From Flammulina velutipes (taxonomy: Eukaryota; Basidiomycota; Agaricomycetes; Agaricales; Physalacriaceae), in contig CM022372.1 of assembly GCA_011800155.1 (NCBI GenBank), forward strand, positions 868,001-932,000: DNA of 64,000 nucleotides, read 5' to 3'. The position numbers and the translations under genes are program-made. Position 1 is the first letter of the stretch. Every line of letters starts with the position of its first letter. Below are positions 21,308 to 33,658 of this stretch, one piece after another. A model generated the notes under the pieces. It was not told where the DNA came from, ran no database searches, and was given only the letters and a program-made list of their open reading frames with translations.

Positions 21308-22560
21308 ATGGTATCTTCTCCTGACGCTGAGGGCCGCATTGGTTCCCGTATCGAAAACTACTCCAACTTCTGGCAAAAGGACCTGACCAAGGAGAAGGAC
21401 ACCGACACTGAAAACAGAGTTGGCGGTTACACTGATGTCGTCAACGGTACGCAGCTCATATTCATTGTCTACACGCTTTTCCTTACCGTTTCTCTAGGTT
21501 ACTACGATGCAGTAACTATGGTCTACGAATACGCCTGGTCCCAGTCGTTCCACTTCTCGCGTTTCTACAAGGGCGAAAGCTTCGCTGCTTCTCTCGCCCG
21601 CCACGAGCACTACCTTGCCGCGCAGATGGGCTTGAAGCCAGGCATGCGCGTCCTCGACGTCGGATGTGGTGTCGGTGGTCCCGCTCGCGAAATTGCCCGC
21701 TTCGCAGACGTCAACATCGTCGGTCTCAACAACAACGACTACCAGATTTTCAAGGCTCGTGCACATACCAAAAAGGCTGGTCTCGAAGACCAAGTCACCT
21801 TTGCCAAGGGTGATTTCATGAAGCTCGCTGAGCAGTTTGGAGAGAACTCGTTCGACGCAGGTGGGTACCATTTGTTCCCTTTCCTTTGGCCTTGCTGATT
21901 TGATGGCGAATAGTATACGCTATTGAGGCTACATGTCATGCCCCCAGCTGGGAAGGTGTATATGGTGAAATTTTCAAAGTGTTGAAGCCCGGAGGTGTGG
22001 TAAGTCGGCTCGTGCATTTGATATACAACGGCATTTCTGATTCACGACAGTTTGGTGTCTATGAATGGGGCATGACCGACAAGTGGGACCCGTCTATTCC
22101 TGAACACAAAGAGCTTGCCCATGGTATCGAGATCGGCAACGGTATCCCCGAAATGCGTCCTATTGCACTTGCTACTCAGGCGATCAAGAACGTCGGATTT
22201 AACCTCACCCACGACGAAGACTTGGCTGACCGTTCTGATGCTATTCCCTGGTATTACCCATTGGAGGGAGACCTGTCCAAAGCTCAGACCTTCTGGGATT
22301 TGATCCTCTGCTGGAGAACAAGCGCCAGCGGCAAGTTCGTGACCCATAACGGTCTGCTGTTCTTGGAAACGCTACGCATCATTCCCAAGGGCACCAAGGC
22401 TGTATGCGACGAGCTGAAGGTTGCTGGGGATTCTGTTCTCGCGGGTGGACAGACAAAGGTTCGTTATCCTACTACCTCTTACGTGCAGAAATATTTTCTT
22501 ACGATTGACCCACAGCTCTTCACGCCCATGTATCTCGCCATAAGCACGAAGCCCAACTAG
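21308..22560 (+). CDS. ERG6: sterol 24-C-methyltransferase
   Basis: Exons 21308-21446, 21498-21860, 21914-21999, 22051-22458 and 22516-22560 give 346 residues. The SAM-binding loop is [18 protein letters not shown] at about residues 105-122. Other ERG6 signatures are [48 protein letters not shown] and [11 protein letters not shown]. The enzyme methylates C-24 of the sterol side chain in ergosterol synthesis, usually on lipid droplets and the ER. All catalytic-region motifs are intact and length is normal for basidiomycetes. It is divergent to the SAC3/GANP gene, with 180 bp between start codons. Confidence 0.95.
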
Positions 22561-22674
22561 ACTATTTCATCATCATATTACCGGGAGCGCTATCGTTTAT
22601 GCATTATACCACTTAATAAAGTCATTCTTTGGGAACCACCGTGGGAAACAATATTCGCTTGACTGTTTACTCTC

Positions 22675-23783
22675 ATGGTCCCGGCAGTAGTCGCAATTCG
22701 TCGTCGACTACTGTCAACTCTATCATTGTCTGTTCGTCTCCAGAATTTGAGATCTACTACTAGAGTATCTTCAGCGGACGGAGTACCTCATAACGGAAGT
22801 ACATCCCGACGGAGCGCTAAACCTCGCGTGCCTTCGAATTCCACCATTCCTTTAATACAGACGTCTCCCGATGTCCCTCTACTTGAGCCGACACCCTACC
22901 TCTTCATTGGCAATATTCCTCCACGTACGCAGCACGAGGCTCTCCGACGGTTCATTTCTTCCTATGGCGACTTGACCCACCTTCGCATTTGTGTAGAAAC
23001 CCGACCTGGTTATCCCTGGTTAGGCTACGGGTTCGTCGACTTTAAACGCACAAAATCGGCTTGTAGGATCGTGGAAGCATCTCAGGCTAATCCTAACAAG
23101 TTCATCCTCTCTAATGATGAACGGGATCTGCCTTTGACGTTCAGCTATAACGAGCACGCGGCGGCGGCTCAACTGCAAGAGTGGAGGGGTGACGCCCCGC
23201 AAGACGTGAAGGAGGATGGAAGAGAACCCTATCGAAAGATATGCGCGAGGAACTTGCCGTGGCGCGTGTATATGAAAGATTTGAAGCGGTACTTCAAGTC
23301 GTGGGGGCCAATCAAGAAAGTTCATTTACGTGAGCGCATTTGTTGAATTTGCCACCCACACGAGGATAATGATTGCCCTCTATGCCAGCTTACGATATAT
23401 CCGGTCAGCCCAGGAGCTACGCATTCATCGAATACGCAGATATTGAGTCTGCGCAAAAGGCCTTCGAGGCACACAGCGCCGATAGCCTGAGGGTGGCTCC
23501 GGTCTTTGGTTCCACGCACAAATTAATTGTGACATACGTTGACAAAAAGTGAGTATTCTAGTCGGAACCTCTACATCGTGATGAACATACTCATTCCTCT
23601 TGTAGCAAGGACGTGCGATTCAGGCCTCGCGTGAGAGGGTTGAGAATCGGTGATATCCAAATCGACGATATGAGTGCGGATGATGTAGTGGAGGATGCTT
23701 CATTGTTAGAGAATGTTATGGCGAGGCCAGAAGCTCCGTCGGAAGTAGGTTATCATGTCCAAGATGCATGGTTCGAGGTTTGA
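22675..23783 (+). CDS. RNA-binding protein with two RRM domains, probably mitochondrial
   Basis: Exons 22675-23329, 23389-23548 and 23606-23783 give 330 residues. The N-terminus is basic, Ser/Leu-rich and free of acidic residues (VVAIRRRLLSTLSLSVRLQN), which suggests mitochondrial targeting. RRM1 starts with YLFIGNIPPRTQHEALRRF and has YGFVDFKRTKSA as RNP1. RRM2 starts with KICARNLPWRVYMKDLKRYF and has SYAFIEYADIESAQ across the first intron. The tail is acidic. The RNA target is unknown. The gene begins 115 bp after the ERG6 stop in the same direction. The very C-terminus (VGYHVQDAWFEV) could be altered if a GT near 23744 is used as a donor. Confidence 0.8.
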
Positions 23784-23933
23784 ATACTATACGTAACCTG
23801 ATTCCACAATTCATTATAAGGATAGTACTGCATTCACCTTTGATTCTGGTAGTGATGAACAAAAGCCTCACGTCCGACTGAGGCAAAATAGCAATGATTG
23901 TGTGAAGCCTGTGAGGCAAATTTACAGTTACAA

Positions 23934-24592
23934 TCAAAGCAACGTCGCAAATACCAACGAAACCAAGGCCATACCAGTTACGCTGACAGACCAACCCAAT
24001 GGGGCGGCGTTAGAATTGATATCAGCATCCTGGATGTCCACTCCGGCAGAGCCACAAGACGATTGATATACTGGAATCAAGGTTATATAGCGCCAATGCA
24101 TCGAAAACGAGTACCCACGATTGTAAAGATCCTGGAAAGCGTCCTCGACTTGATCTGTCGTTTCGCCCTCGCCCATGGTGCCCAGCGCGCAATTGATACA
24201 GTCAGCAAATTTCGAGGCGTTATCGTTTGAGCAGACGCAGGAGGTGTCGCCTTCATCGCATGCCTTGAGGTAACGTGAATAAGCAGGAGAACGATAGAGG
24301 TCGATAAGGAATACCTGGATAGTGTCCAAGATAGCACAGCGGGACTTGCACTCGGCCGGGATCTCGTCCGTGGACGTACCGTTCAACCCCAGGTCTGAGG
24401 ATTGACGAGGCAAAATTGCCAGACTATCCTTCATCAAATCGCGGGCGGAAACGCCACTGGCGGCCCCGCCGTCGGGAATGACGAAGGCGGAGATCACTGA
24501 TCATGGAGAGTAAGTGGGCGCTCCCAGATATTACAGCTAGCTTGAGTACCTTCGATGGCGCCAAAAACAAAAAGGATTGTGCTGAACTTCAT
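23934..24592 (-). CDS. 8-Cys GPI-type secreted protein, CFEM-like, copy 1
   Basis: Exons 24592-24550, 24496-24315, 24263-24119 and 24070-23934 give 168 residues. A signal peptide (MKFSTILFVFGAIEVISAF) and a C-terminal hydrophobic stretch (WSVSVTGMALVSLVFATLL) after small residues suggest a GPI-anchored surface protein. Eight cysteines have spacing C-x3-C-x8-C-x6-C-x-C-x10-C-x2-C-x28-C (CKSRC, KAC type, TSCVC, DCINC, SSC). This resembles the CFEM arrangement but the spacing is not identical. Introns 2 and 3 are in-frame multiples of three, so read-through hides them; conservation with the neighbouring paralogue supports them. Role unknown. Confidence 0.72.
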
Positions 24593-25081
24593 GGTGCAGA
24601 GAATGGTTGTTGAATAAAGGGATTAAAAGTAGCTTGTCAAAAGCCTGGATGAAAATAAAAGATAGTTTGGAAGGAAAGGAAGGGAAGAGCAGAAAGATAG
24701 TTTCCTTGTTCATGTTGCAAGCCATCCTTTTATGTGGATTTTCTGAGGGCACAGCCAACGAGCCCATTGAAATACGGAAACCCAGATTCAAGTGTTGGCA
24801 GGGTATCACGTTTTGATACCTTGCGTCGTTCGATACGGAATGACAGATTCAATTCTTTAAGGATCAGATGAACGTGTGGATGGGGTACGCATCGCGCGCT
24901 ATAGAATGAAGGGAGTATGATCATGTTGGGTTATCATTGCAACAGAGATGCACCTATAGTAGGACCAAATGAAGCCCCGCGCAGCCGTAATTTCGCAAAC
25001 GCAAGACCCTTGTCGAAACAAGTCACTATTACATACCCAGGTATACTCGCTAGCAGCAAACACCAAGTCTATGACAGCCAA
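24593..25081. other. intergenic region between the two 8-Cys genes
   Basis: Contains the promoter of copy 1 and the 3' flank of copy 2. No other gene is supported. Confidence 0.5.
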
Positions 25082-25832
25082 CTATAGCAGCGTTGCGAAG
25101 GTCATGGCGATGACAATGGTTCCGGCGACAGATAAGCCCAGCCTAACTGCGCCGCCAACTTTGATCTCTTCGTCCTTAACATTAACGCCAGCAGCATTGC
25201 ACATTGACTGGTAAACTGCGATAAGGAAGCGAACTTGATGAGTATCTGTCCTTGTGATGCGTTTCCAACTCACAGTTATAGACATTTTGCAGCATTACTG
25301 GCCCTTCTTTAGGAATATCGTCCTGGGCCAGTACACACTCCATACAATCGGCGTAGTCTGACGCTTTCTTGTCTTCGCATGTACACTGGTAGTCATCGTT
25401 GCCACATTTCTAGTCATGATGTTAGATCGTTTATCAGGATGAAAAGATCAGATCTTACACTGAAATCAACGAGAACGGTGCACGGTGTTTTACACTCCTC
25501 CGGGAGGCCCGTCAAAGGATCAAAATTGTCGTTTGTTGTCTCGTCATCGTAAGACTCGTTCTTCGTCTCGTCATCGTCAGATTCGTTCTTCGTCTCGTCT
25601 GACTCGGGTTTCGTATCATCAGAGTTCGCTCGAGGACGTAATGAGAGCGTGCGGACTGCTATATCTAGCTCTCTTGCAGTGAGTCTGGTGGTACGATTTG
25701 AGTTATTCTCTGACACTTCATTCGCACATAATACTAGAAAGTAGACACTTTCAGCGTGAGGCGGAGGCGAGCTGAGAGATTCATACCGCCGGCAGAAAAA
25801 GATAAGACAAAAAGGGAAATGTAGAATTTCAT
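25082..25832 (-). CDS. 8-Cys GPI-type secreted protein, CFEM-like, copy 2 with acidic insert
   Basis: Exons 25832-25787, 25733-25459, 25409-25274 and 25215-25082 give 196 residues. The layout equals that of copy 1: signal peptide (MKFYISLFVLSFSAG), eight cysteines with the same first seven spacings, and a hydrophobic GPI-type tail (LGLSVAGTIVIAMTFATLL). Intron positions also match. Between the signal peptide and the first cysteine is an extra acidic repeat (ETKNESDDDETKNESYDDET). Only the last Cys interval differs (x25 instead of x28). The two genes are head-to-tail paralogues on the minus strand. Function unknown; surface location is inferred. Confidence 0.72.
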
Positions 25833-26165
25833 TGATGTTGTGTGGGAATTGGCCAGCGAGGACGTACCATGCTTTATAACAAAGCGGCGAATACGGGACA
25901 ACGCGTAGCCGGGACGACGTTGGAGACACAGCCTTTATAGTTGCTAGCCCTAAAAAGCCATAGATTCCTGTACTTAGTCGTGGTGGTGACTGGTGGTAGC
26001 TGGAGATGCACGGTGGCAACATGGTGGTAACCGGTGAGAGAATTGTCACATGCATGTGACAAAATGTAACAAGTACAGGAAATGCTCCAACTGCAAGTGC
26101 AGTGTCTATACTGGACGTTTTTCCGTATTCTGTGTATGCATAAATCTTTCGGCACATATAAGAGT
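25833..26165. other. short intergenic region
   Basis: Upstream region of 8-Cys copy 2 and 3' flank of the kexin gene. The minus frame at 26157 downward is open and partly hydrophobic, so a missed terminal kexin exon here cannot be excluded. Confidence 0.4.
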
Positions 26166-28390
26166 TTAATTAGTTGAATTTCCCATTGGTTTCTTCAAGT
26201 CTTTGGGAGGAAATACATTTCCATCATCTGCAGGTATCTGGTATATTGTAGCGTCCGCCTTGCCATCTTTTGCGCAACCCCAAAAAGTCATAGAAAACCC
26301 GATAACTTTCCCAATCGCCTGTCTGGTGCCTTCCGGGGCTTTACATTCACCCCAGCAGGACTGGTCATTGATTTTGATATTCCAAGAGCCAACAGGACTT
26401 TCCCCCCTACAAGGATTATTAGATAGAGTTGGTTCTATAGTGAAAAAGACACGTACCAATGTCTCAACGATGTAAAGGTCCATCCTGGTAGGCCTTCGGG
26501 CGACTCATCGTACATACGCGTCTTTCCCACCTTGCTCACTACTTTTTTTGGACTCTGGATTGTGACCTCGATATCACCTCTTCGTTCGTGTTGCACCCAA
26601 ACCTTTATTTGCACATGCTCTATCGCTCCGAAATTGTGTTCCTGTGCCATAGCCTCAGTGATTTCAACGGCATGGAATACCCCCTTCTTGCTCAGACGCT
26701 CCCCGCCGTTGAAAAACCTGCCCGCCTCCATCGTCCCGTTCTGGAACTGAACATAAGGGGGTGTGATCCATACTTGCGGCGTCACAAGTTTCCATTCCTT
26801 CGCCTTGGTCACGAAGGCATATGCGTCGAGGGCACCGTATCCGAGCTGGTCACTGTATTCGCGTCCGGAGGCCAATTTATGCCAGTAAACGCCATCTCGC
26901 TTGAAAGGTCGGCCAGTTTCGACGCAAAGGTACTGCATATCCCTCCAGGTAAGCTCGGGGCGCGCCTCCAAAGCTAACGCAAAGATGGCGGTAGCGGCTG
27001 GCGCAGCAGCAGACGTACCGCCAAAGTCACTAACACACTGCGTGTCGTTGGCGATGCCAAGTGATGTCTTGAGCGGTGTCAGAGGCGAGAAAAATGCAGT
27101 TATGTGGGCCACTTACAACACCCTTTGCATTCAAGTCATCGCTTGAACTGAAGGTCACAACCATCACGGCAGTACAACCCTCAGAGTAGTGCGTCGGTTG
27201 GCCTTTGCGGTCCAAGGCGCCGATGGCGATGGTGTATATACTGTGATTGTTGATTATTCCGTATTATGGTTGTAAGCGAGTAGAGACTGACCTGTTCACA
27301 TAGCCATCATAATTGCACTCGTCGTCTGTGCTACCACCATTTCCGGCTGCAAAAACGAAAATGTTTCCCTTTGCTGGGCCCTCACCGCTACGCCGACCGT
27401 TGGTAACGCCGTTCAACAGCGCTTGCTTGACAACATACGGCGGTTCCTCAACGGTCGCTCCATCATCCAAGGGTCCCCAGCTGCAGCTATAGATGGAGAC
27501 GTCCTTGAAGTGCTTGCCGAATGCATTGGTGATATGAACGTCATCTGATTCACCATTCGGGCCTATGATTCGTTGATCTGCGACCTTTGAGTCGTATGCA
27601 AGTCCTAAGCCACATATGGTGTTCTTCGCAGCGGCGATGACACCAGCGCAGGCTGTACCGTGTTCGGTCTTGGGTTTGATTAATTTGCCTTGAGGATGCA
27701 TGTAGTTGTACGAGTATTTTGCAAGCTATGGAAACACATCAATCACTGATCCAGTCAAAGTAGGCCTCACCGACGTACATAGTTCTGTTTGATATCCTTG
27801 TGACTGAAGAGGATTCCATCGTCAACGATCGTAGTGATGACGCCTTTGCCAGTAACCCCCAACTTCCAGACTGGTACAACATTAAGTGCACTGCCAGGAT
27901 TAAACTTGTTCACGATGGAGGTCTGTTCTGCGAAGAGAGGGTCCGTGATATTAAGTTCCTTTGCTACAGCAGCGGGGTCCTTTTCTGGCGAAGGCGCGTC
28001 TCGTTTGATATGAAAGGGAGCTCTGTGTGTAAACTTCCGCGGGACTTGCCGTGACAGATGCTTTATGGCCTCCGAAATGTCCTCTCCTCTCCGCGAAAGT
28101 GTTGAGCGTCTACGAATGTTTCGAAAAGTGGCAATGACAGAATCGTCCTCATCCGTTGAGTTATGTGCTACTCTCTTTCCTAAGGAGTCTCGGGGGCTCT
28201 CTGTCCGTGCTAACCAGAAGTCCTTGAGTTCGCCAATGGGCTCCACAATTTGCAGGCCTAGAAGGTCGGCGACATCCACCAGTGACGCGTAAGTGGGATC
28301 GTGATGTAAAATGTAGTAGTTGAGTGTGTTGTGATGGAGGCTAGCTGAAGCTAAAGAAATTGTGAGAAAAGTCAGAAAAATTAGCCTCAT
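26166..28390 (-). CDS. KEX2: kexin (Kex2-type proprotein convertase) without visible TM anchor
   Basis: Exons 28390-27779, 27725-27292, 27240-27117, 27067-26457 and 26406-26166 give 673 residues. There is a signal peptide (MRLIFLTFLTISLASAS). The prodomain is rich in dibasic sites; a likely self-cleavage site is HIKR before DAPSPEKD. The subtilisin domain has Asp190 (TIVDDGI), His226 (EHGTACAG), the oxyanion Asn333 (AAGNGGS) and Ser409 (GGTSAAAP). A P domain follows (LVTPQVWITPPYVQFQNGT, then GESPVGSWNIKINDQ). The enzyme should cut secretory precursors after KR or RR in the late Golgi. Unlike usual Kex2, no transmembrane helix or cytosolic tail follows the P domain in this model. A missed last exon is the main alternative. 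Confidence 0.88.
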
Positions 28391-29135
28391 CTCTGAATGG
28401 TCGGTTTGCTTGGCTTACCTGTTTTATAGAACTCAACGCAACGGTAAGCCACGATTAGTTCATCAGTTCAGAGTAACCGTGATGAAAACGCGGATATCCT
28501 GTGCAAAGCCGGTGTTCGAGCTCGAGAAGCAGTACAGCTTTTGGTTGCAACCGTGCAAATCTATTCATGCTAGATGACGACGTTCGATAGCCATGAGGAC
28601 GACCTCCTGTTGTCCTTGCCTTTCGCGATATACGAATAGGGCTGGGGGAGGAGGCAGTGGATCGGCCGGCGTTCGAGCCATTGAGCAACGAAGTAGGATG
28701 GTCCTTGGTTTCATCAAGATGCAACGGTAAATCGGCGAGATCCCTCACTGGATATCAGTGCGTAGCATCCGAGTCTGCCTGGACTATGGGGAGACTAATT
28801 TCTTGATATAGCAGACCCTGGAGGAGACAACAGACGAATCGTTGGTGAGCACCGAGGTCGACGTCGTATCTGACTGATTGCTTCCTGGCTGTCGTTGTGG
28901 CCAGCGTAGCATAGCGTTGCAAGCGTTTGATTCTGACAGAAAGACACCATGAATAGAGGTGGTGTTTTCAAAAACATAACAATTGGTGGTGGTGGTTTTT
29001 GGACAACCTAATTTCTTTCCAAATCGGGACTTGCTCTCTTCCTCCTTCGTCAAGATATCTCTTTCCAGGCTTTTTCGTAGCCGCAAGACGACCTCAAATG
29101 CTCCATTGACCTTCTTCTATTCAACTCCGAAGAAT
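28391..29135. other. divergent intergenic region between kexin and DUS1
   Basis: 745 bp shared upstream region. The open frames on either strand have no recognisable domains or splice-supported extensions. Confidence 0.5.
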
Positions 29136-30775
29136 ATGCCCGACAAGCTCACTGGATACGATTTCTATCGGGAGGTGTTAAAAAGCCCTAAATATGTCGT
29201 GGCGCCAATGGTAGATCAGAGTGAACTGGTATGTATTCCACGCCACCTTGGTTGAGTGATTCTAATGGTGACATGGACTAGGCATGGAGGGTACTGTCTA
29301 GACGTTATGGCGCACAGGTCAGTGCTACTCGCGCATTTTTAAACTGTTATTCACACCCTCCAGCTCATATATACGCCCATGATTAATGCCAAGGTACGTT
29401 TTGCTCCCAGTGTCACCCAAAGATGATACTAAACTTACTCTTCAGACATTTACCGACCACAAGGGCACCCGGAAGAGGTTCTTCGACATTGTCTCTGGCG
29501 AGGAAGGGAATGAAGCGAAGGATCGGCCGTTGCTGGTGCAGTTCTGTGCTAACGATCCGGAGAAACTGCTTGTCGCCGCAAAACTCATCGAGGACCATTG
29601 CGACGGTGTGGATCTTAACCTCGGCTGCCCACAGGATATTGCAAAGAAGGGGAAGTACGGTGCATTCTTGCAGGATGATTGGGAGCTGATATATAAACTC
29701 GGTGCGTATCTACCCTCTCTACAAATCGCTTGTCTGACAGGAGCCTACAGTTAACATACTACACGTCAATCTCAAAGTACCTGTTACTGCAAAGTTCAGA
29801 GTGTTCCCGACAGTAGAAAAGACGGTCGAGTATGCACAGATGCTGGAACGCGCTGGTGCTCAAATTCTCACCTGTCATGGACGACTGCGCGAACAACGTG
29901 GAACTGTTACAGTGCGTCTCCGTCTTTTCATTGTTTCCCGACAGCCATTGACAATACCAGTAGGGCCTGGCGGATTGGGCGAAAATACGCGCTGTGAAGG
30001 AAGCGGTCTCTGTCCCCGTCTTCGCCAACGGAAATATACTGTTCCCATCTGACATCGGTCGATGCTTGAAGGAAACTGGATGTGATGCGGTCATGAGCGC
30101 AGAAGGCCAGCTCTACAACCCGGCGCTCTTTGCCAACCCCGAAGAATTCTCGGAGAACACTCCTTCTGGTTTACTGAAGCAACATCTTTTCCATGTGGAT
30201 CTGGCTCTGGAGTATTTGGATATCTGCAAGGAGCTGAAGACGCATACGCAGTTGACGTGCATTAAAGGGCACCTTTTCAAAATCATGCTTCCGGGTTTGT
30301 CGAAAGAGACGGATTTGAGGGAGAGGCTTGGACGAGCCGATGTCAGAAAGGATGGGGACTGGTCGACGGGATCGCTCCAGCCGTACATTGATATCTGCCT
30401 TGAATTGAAGGCAAGGATGCAGGTATGGTCAACCGATGTTTCCGATATAGACTGGGACTTATTACGTTTTAGGCTGACATCGAAGCAGCAAAGGATAAGG
30501 CTCCTGAGGAGTTGGTAAAGCTTGACGAACCCACTGGTCTCTATAGACTTCCACACTGGTTGGCGCAGCCATACTTTCGACCATTTACTCCTCGTCCGCC
30601 CCAGAAAAATTGTATGTGATGTTTGAATTGGTTTCGAAGCATTGCTAAGTGTCTAATAGCTGACAAGAAACTCAAGAGGCAGAGGGAGGAGGAAGTCGAT
30701 AAGGTTGAACTTGTAGAGGGAACTACAAAAAAGGTGAAACTGGTGGAGAACACAGCTGTGTCACTCACTGCCTAA
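29136..30775 (+). CDS. DUS1: tRNA-dihydrouridine(16/17) synthase
   Basis: Eight exons (29136-29228, 29282-29317, 29364-29393, 29446-29701, 29751-29911, 29964-30422, 30473-30611, 30660-30775) give 429 residues. Hallmarks are [14 protein letters not shown] at the start of the TIM barrel, [25 protein letters not shown], then [20 protein letters not shown] containing the catalytic Cys. Also seen are [10 protein letters not shown] and [15 protein letters not shown] with FMN-binding residues. The C-terminus is basic. The enzyme reduces uridine to dihydrouridine at positions 16/17 of the tRNA D-loop using FMN and NAD(P)H. Domain order and length are normal. Confidence 0.93.
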
Positions 30776-30986
30776 TTCATCGCCTCTACGTAGATGGTTC
30801 ACTGCGCCACGTAACATAAAGTTATTTCGATAATTAAATACATAATATTCTAGTCAGCCCACGTGTCGATTATGTTCTCTCTTCCGATCCCGCACTCGAT
30901 TGTATATTTCGTCCGTTGAACGGATTCCTTGCCGTCTCCGCTGTAGGAGCAACGCTACACTCTTCACTGCCAACGAGAACGAACAA

Positions 30987-33658
30987 ATGGCCGATTCATT
31001 CGCCGACCTTTGGAACTCGACAGTACCACCGCCAAAAACACAAACACTTGGCTCAATTTCGCGGTCGCCAGCGCCTTCATCTACGTCGCCGGCGACAGCG
31101 AGCAACGCATATCGACGGCCTGATGCATTTTCCATCTTGTCATCGGCAAGCTCATCTACTTCCAACTCTCGTTCATTAACACCAGCGTCCGCACCGAAAC
31201 CAAACGAGCATCCACCAAAATCGTCGAATGGAGATGCGTTCAGCAACTTGCTTTCCGGTGCACTTTCGTCAAAAGCCGACTCTCGAATGACGATGGCTGA
31301 ACGGGCAGCGTTGGTGGAGAAACAAAGACGGGAGGCATCCTTGCAGACGCAGACTGCCTCGAAACTGCCGTCCGCCTGGGATGGACTAGACAGTCTTGGA
31401 GGCGCACCGTCGCACGTGAGCGTCACGCCGGCCGTCGTGGAAGATGACTGGGGCTTGGGCGACTTTGCTTCAGCGAAACCTTCACCGGCGCAGTCTCCGC
31501 CGGCAGTTGAAGATGACTGGGGACTTGGTGATTTCAGCGCTGCACCTGCTCCGCCGATGCCTGCGCGTAAGCTAAATCCCAAAGTCAACGACGATGGTTG
31601 GGGAATGGACGACCTTGCGCCATCCCGTACAAAGAATCTATGGGACATGGACGAGTTTACAGATGCACCGCGGCAATCCAGTCGAAGGGACTCTCCAAGT
31701 AATGATTTTGACTTTAGAAATCGTGAAGATGGTCTACTCGGAAACGACGACGACAACGACGATATCCTTGGTGACCTTGCCAAACCCCCAGATCACTCGC
31801 GGAGACCTTCGCCAACAGTACGTCTTTGCCACTCGATTATCATGCAGTTCTCATCTGTCACAGCCTCGTACACGCGACGAGCCTGTTCGTCATTCCAGCA
31901 AATCTCAAGAGCGAGCTGTATCCCCACCACCTCACATCCTAGGCCGCATCGTAGAAATGGGTTTCTCTATTCAAGAAGCCCGGATAGCTTTGGCATCTAC
32001 CGACACTGGCCTAGACGTAGAAGCAGCCCTCGAAGCTCTGCTCTCGAACGGAGTTGGTACCAGCTCAGCGCGTCCTAGCCCACCTCCTTCCCTTCCACGA
32101 CGGCCCACCAACGATTCTACCTCTTCTCAAAGCCCCCCTCCCCGCAGACGAGAACCCCAGACATCCGCACAGGCTGAGCGAAATTTACAAGAACAGGCTG
32201 ACAAAATCATGGCCCAAGCCAGCCAAATCGGCCTTTCCTTCTTGAGCAAAGCGAATGCGGCATGGAAAGAAGGCCGCGAGAGGGTTCAAAAGGCTTACGT
32301 GGAAAGAGTTGCGGATCCCAGTCCTGAGCCCCGAGGGAGCACCCGAACACCGACAAACGGGCGGCCCAAGTGGATGCAAGATAATAATGGACCTGTCAAT
32401 GAAGAACCTGAAGCATCTGCGAACGCTGTTCCTTTCTCCGATCACAACGATGACCCAACGCCAAATATACGTGCGCAAGCCCGTGCAGGCCCGCCAACTC
32501 ACACTCAACAACCTCCCTCTGCCCAAATTGGAGATCTTCTCGCTGTCGATGACGGACCCGCGAAACCTTACGTCTCGCCGTTCCGCAGGAAAGCAGTTGC
32601 TCCTGCCGCCCCATCTCCCCAACCGCAGCCCAGAAAGACACAAACACCTCCCTCTCGCCCCTTGCGCAATCTAGTTACTACTTCGTCGGCATCCATCGCC
32701 ACTTCTCGCTCACACAAGGATCAAGGTGCTGACAAGTTCAAGCTCGGTCAATATGGGGACGCCGAGACCGCGTACACCCGTGCAATAGAGTGCTTGCCGA
32801 CAGCTCACTTATTACTCATTCCCCTCTACAATAACCGCGCACTGGTGAGGCTGAAGACCGGTGATTATGCGGGTGCTGTGGCTGACTGTGGGACCGTGAT
32901 CGAATTGGTCGACGAGGGCACATGGCAGGACGAACAACGACGAAGCAAGAGTGTCGAGGAAGGCGCTGGGGTCGATCTTGGTGATAGTCTGGTCAAGGCG
33001 TGGAAGCGACGTGCCGAAGCATTGGAAGGACGAGAAAAATGGGCTGAGGCAAAACAGGACTGGGAACGCGTCGCTGGTGCTGGGTGGTCTTCGTCTAGCT
33101 TGCGAAGCGACGGTGTGAGAGGTGCTGGAAGGTGTAGAAAGATGGTTGCAGCCGATAAGCAGGAGCAGAATCCTGCGCCACCGAAGCCAAAACCCAGGCC
33201 AGCAGCACCCAAGCGGCCACCAGCGCGCCGTGGGCCGACTCCGCCATCTCAGGCATTGACTAATTTGAAGAAAGCTAACGACGCGGCAGCAGCCGAGGAT
33301 GACGAGAAGTATCAGTTGAAGGACCGCGTCGACGCGAAGCTGACGGCTTGGAGAGGTGGGAAGGAGACGAACATACGCGCATTGATTGCTAGTTTGGATT
33401 CTGTTCTTTGGCCAGAGGTCGGCCTCCAGAAGACGAGTATCGCGGAACTGGTCACCCCGTCCCAAGTTAAGATTCGCTATACCAAGGCGATTGCTAAGCT
33501 GCATCCTGACAAGGTAACTTCGTGCTCCCCTAGTTCTTTCCTATCAGACTTACGGTTTGTGTCAGCTGAATGCGAACAACTCGACTATCGAACAAAGGAT
33601 GATTGCGAATGGGGTATTTGGGACTCTCAATGAGGCGTGGAATGCATTCAAGCAGTAG
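30987..33658 (+). CDS. SWA2: auxilin-like J-domain protein (UBA, TPR, DnaJ)
   Basis: Exons 30987-31817, 31864-33513 and 33566-33658 give 857 residues. The N-terminal 270 residues are disordered, with repeated acidic/aromatic motifs (EDDWGLGDF twice, DDGWGMDDL, LWDMDEF) like clathrin/adaptor-binding sites. A UBA domain follows (ILGRIVEMGFSIQEARIAL). TPR-type helices come next (FKLGQYGDAETAYTRAIECL). The C-terminal J domain has the HPD motif (AIAKLHPDK). This is the layout of yeast Swa2/auxilin, which recruits Hsp70 to uncoat clathrin vesicles. The last intron splits the J domain right after HPDK. A large antisense open frame at 30854-31783 is a shadow. Confidence 0.9.

Noticed and set aside
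30854..31783. 309-codon minus-strand open frame
   Set aside because: Antisense to the disordered N-terminus of the auxilin-like protein; the sense frame has UBA, TPR and J-domain motifs.
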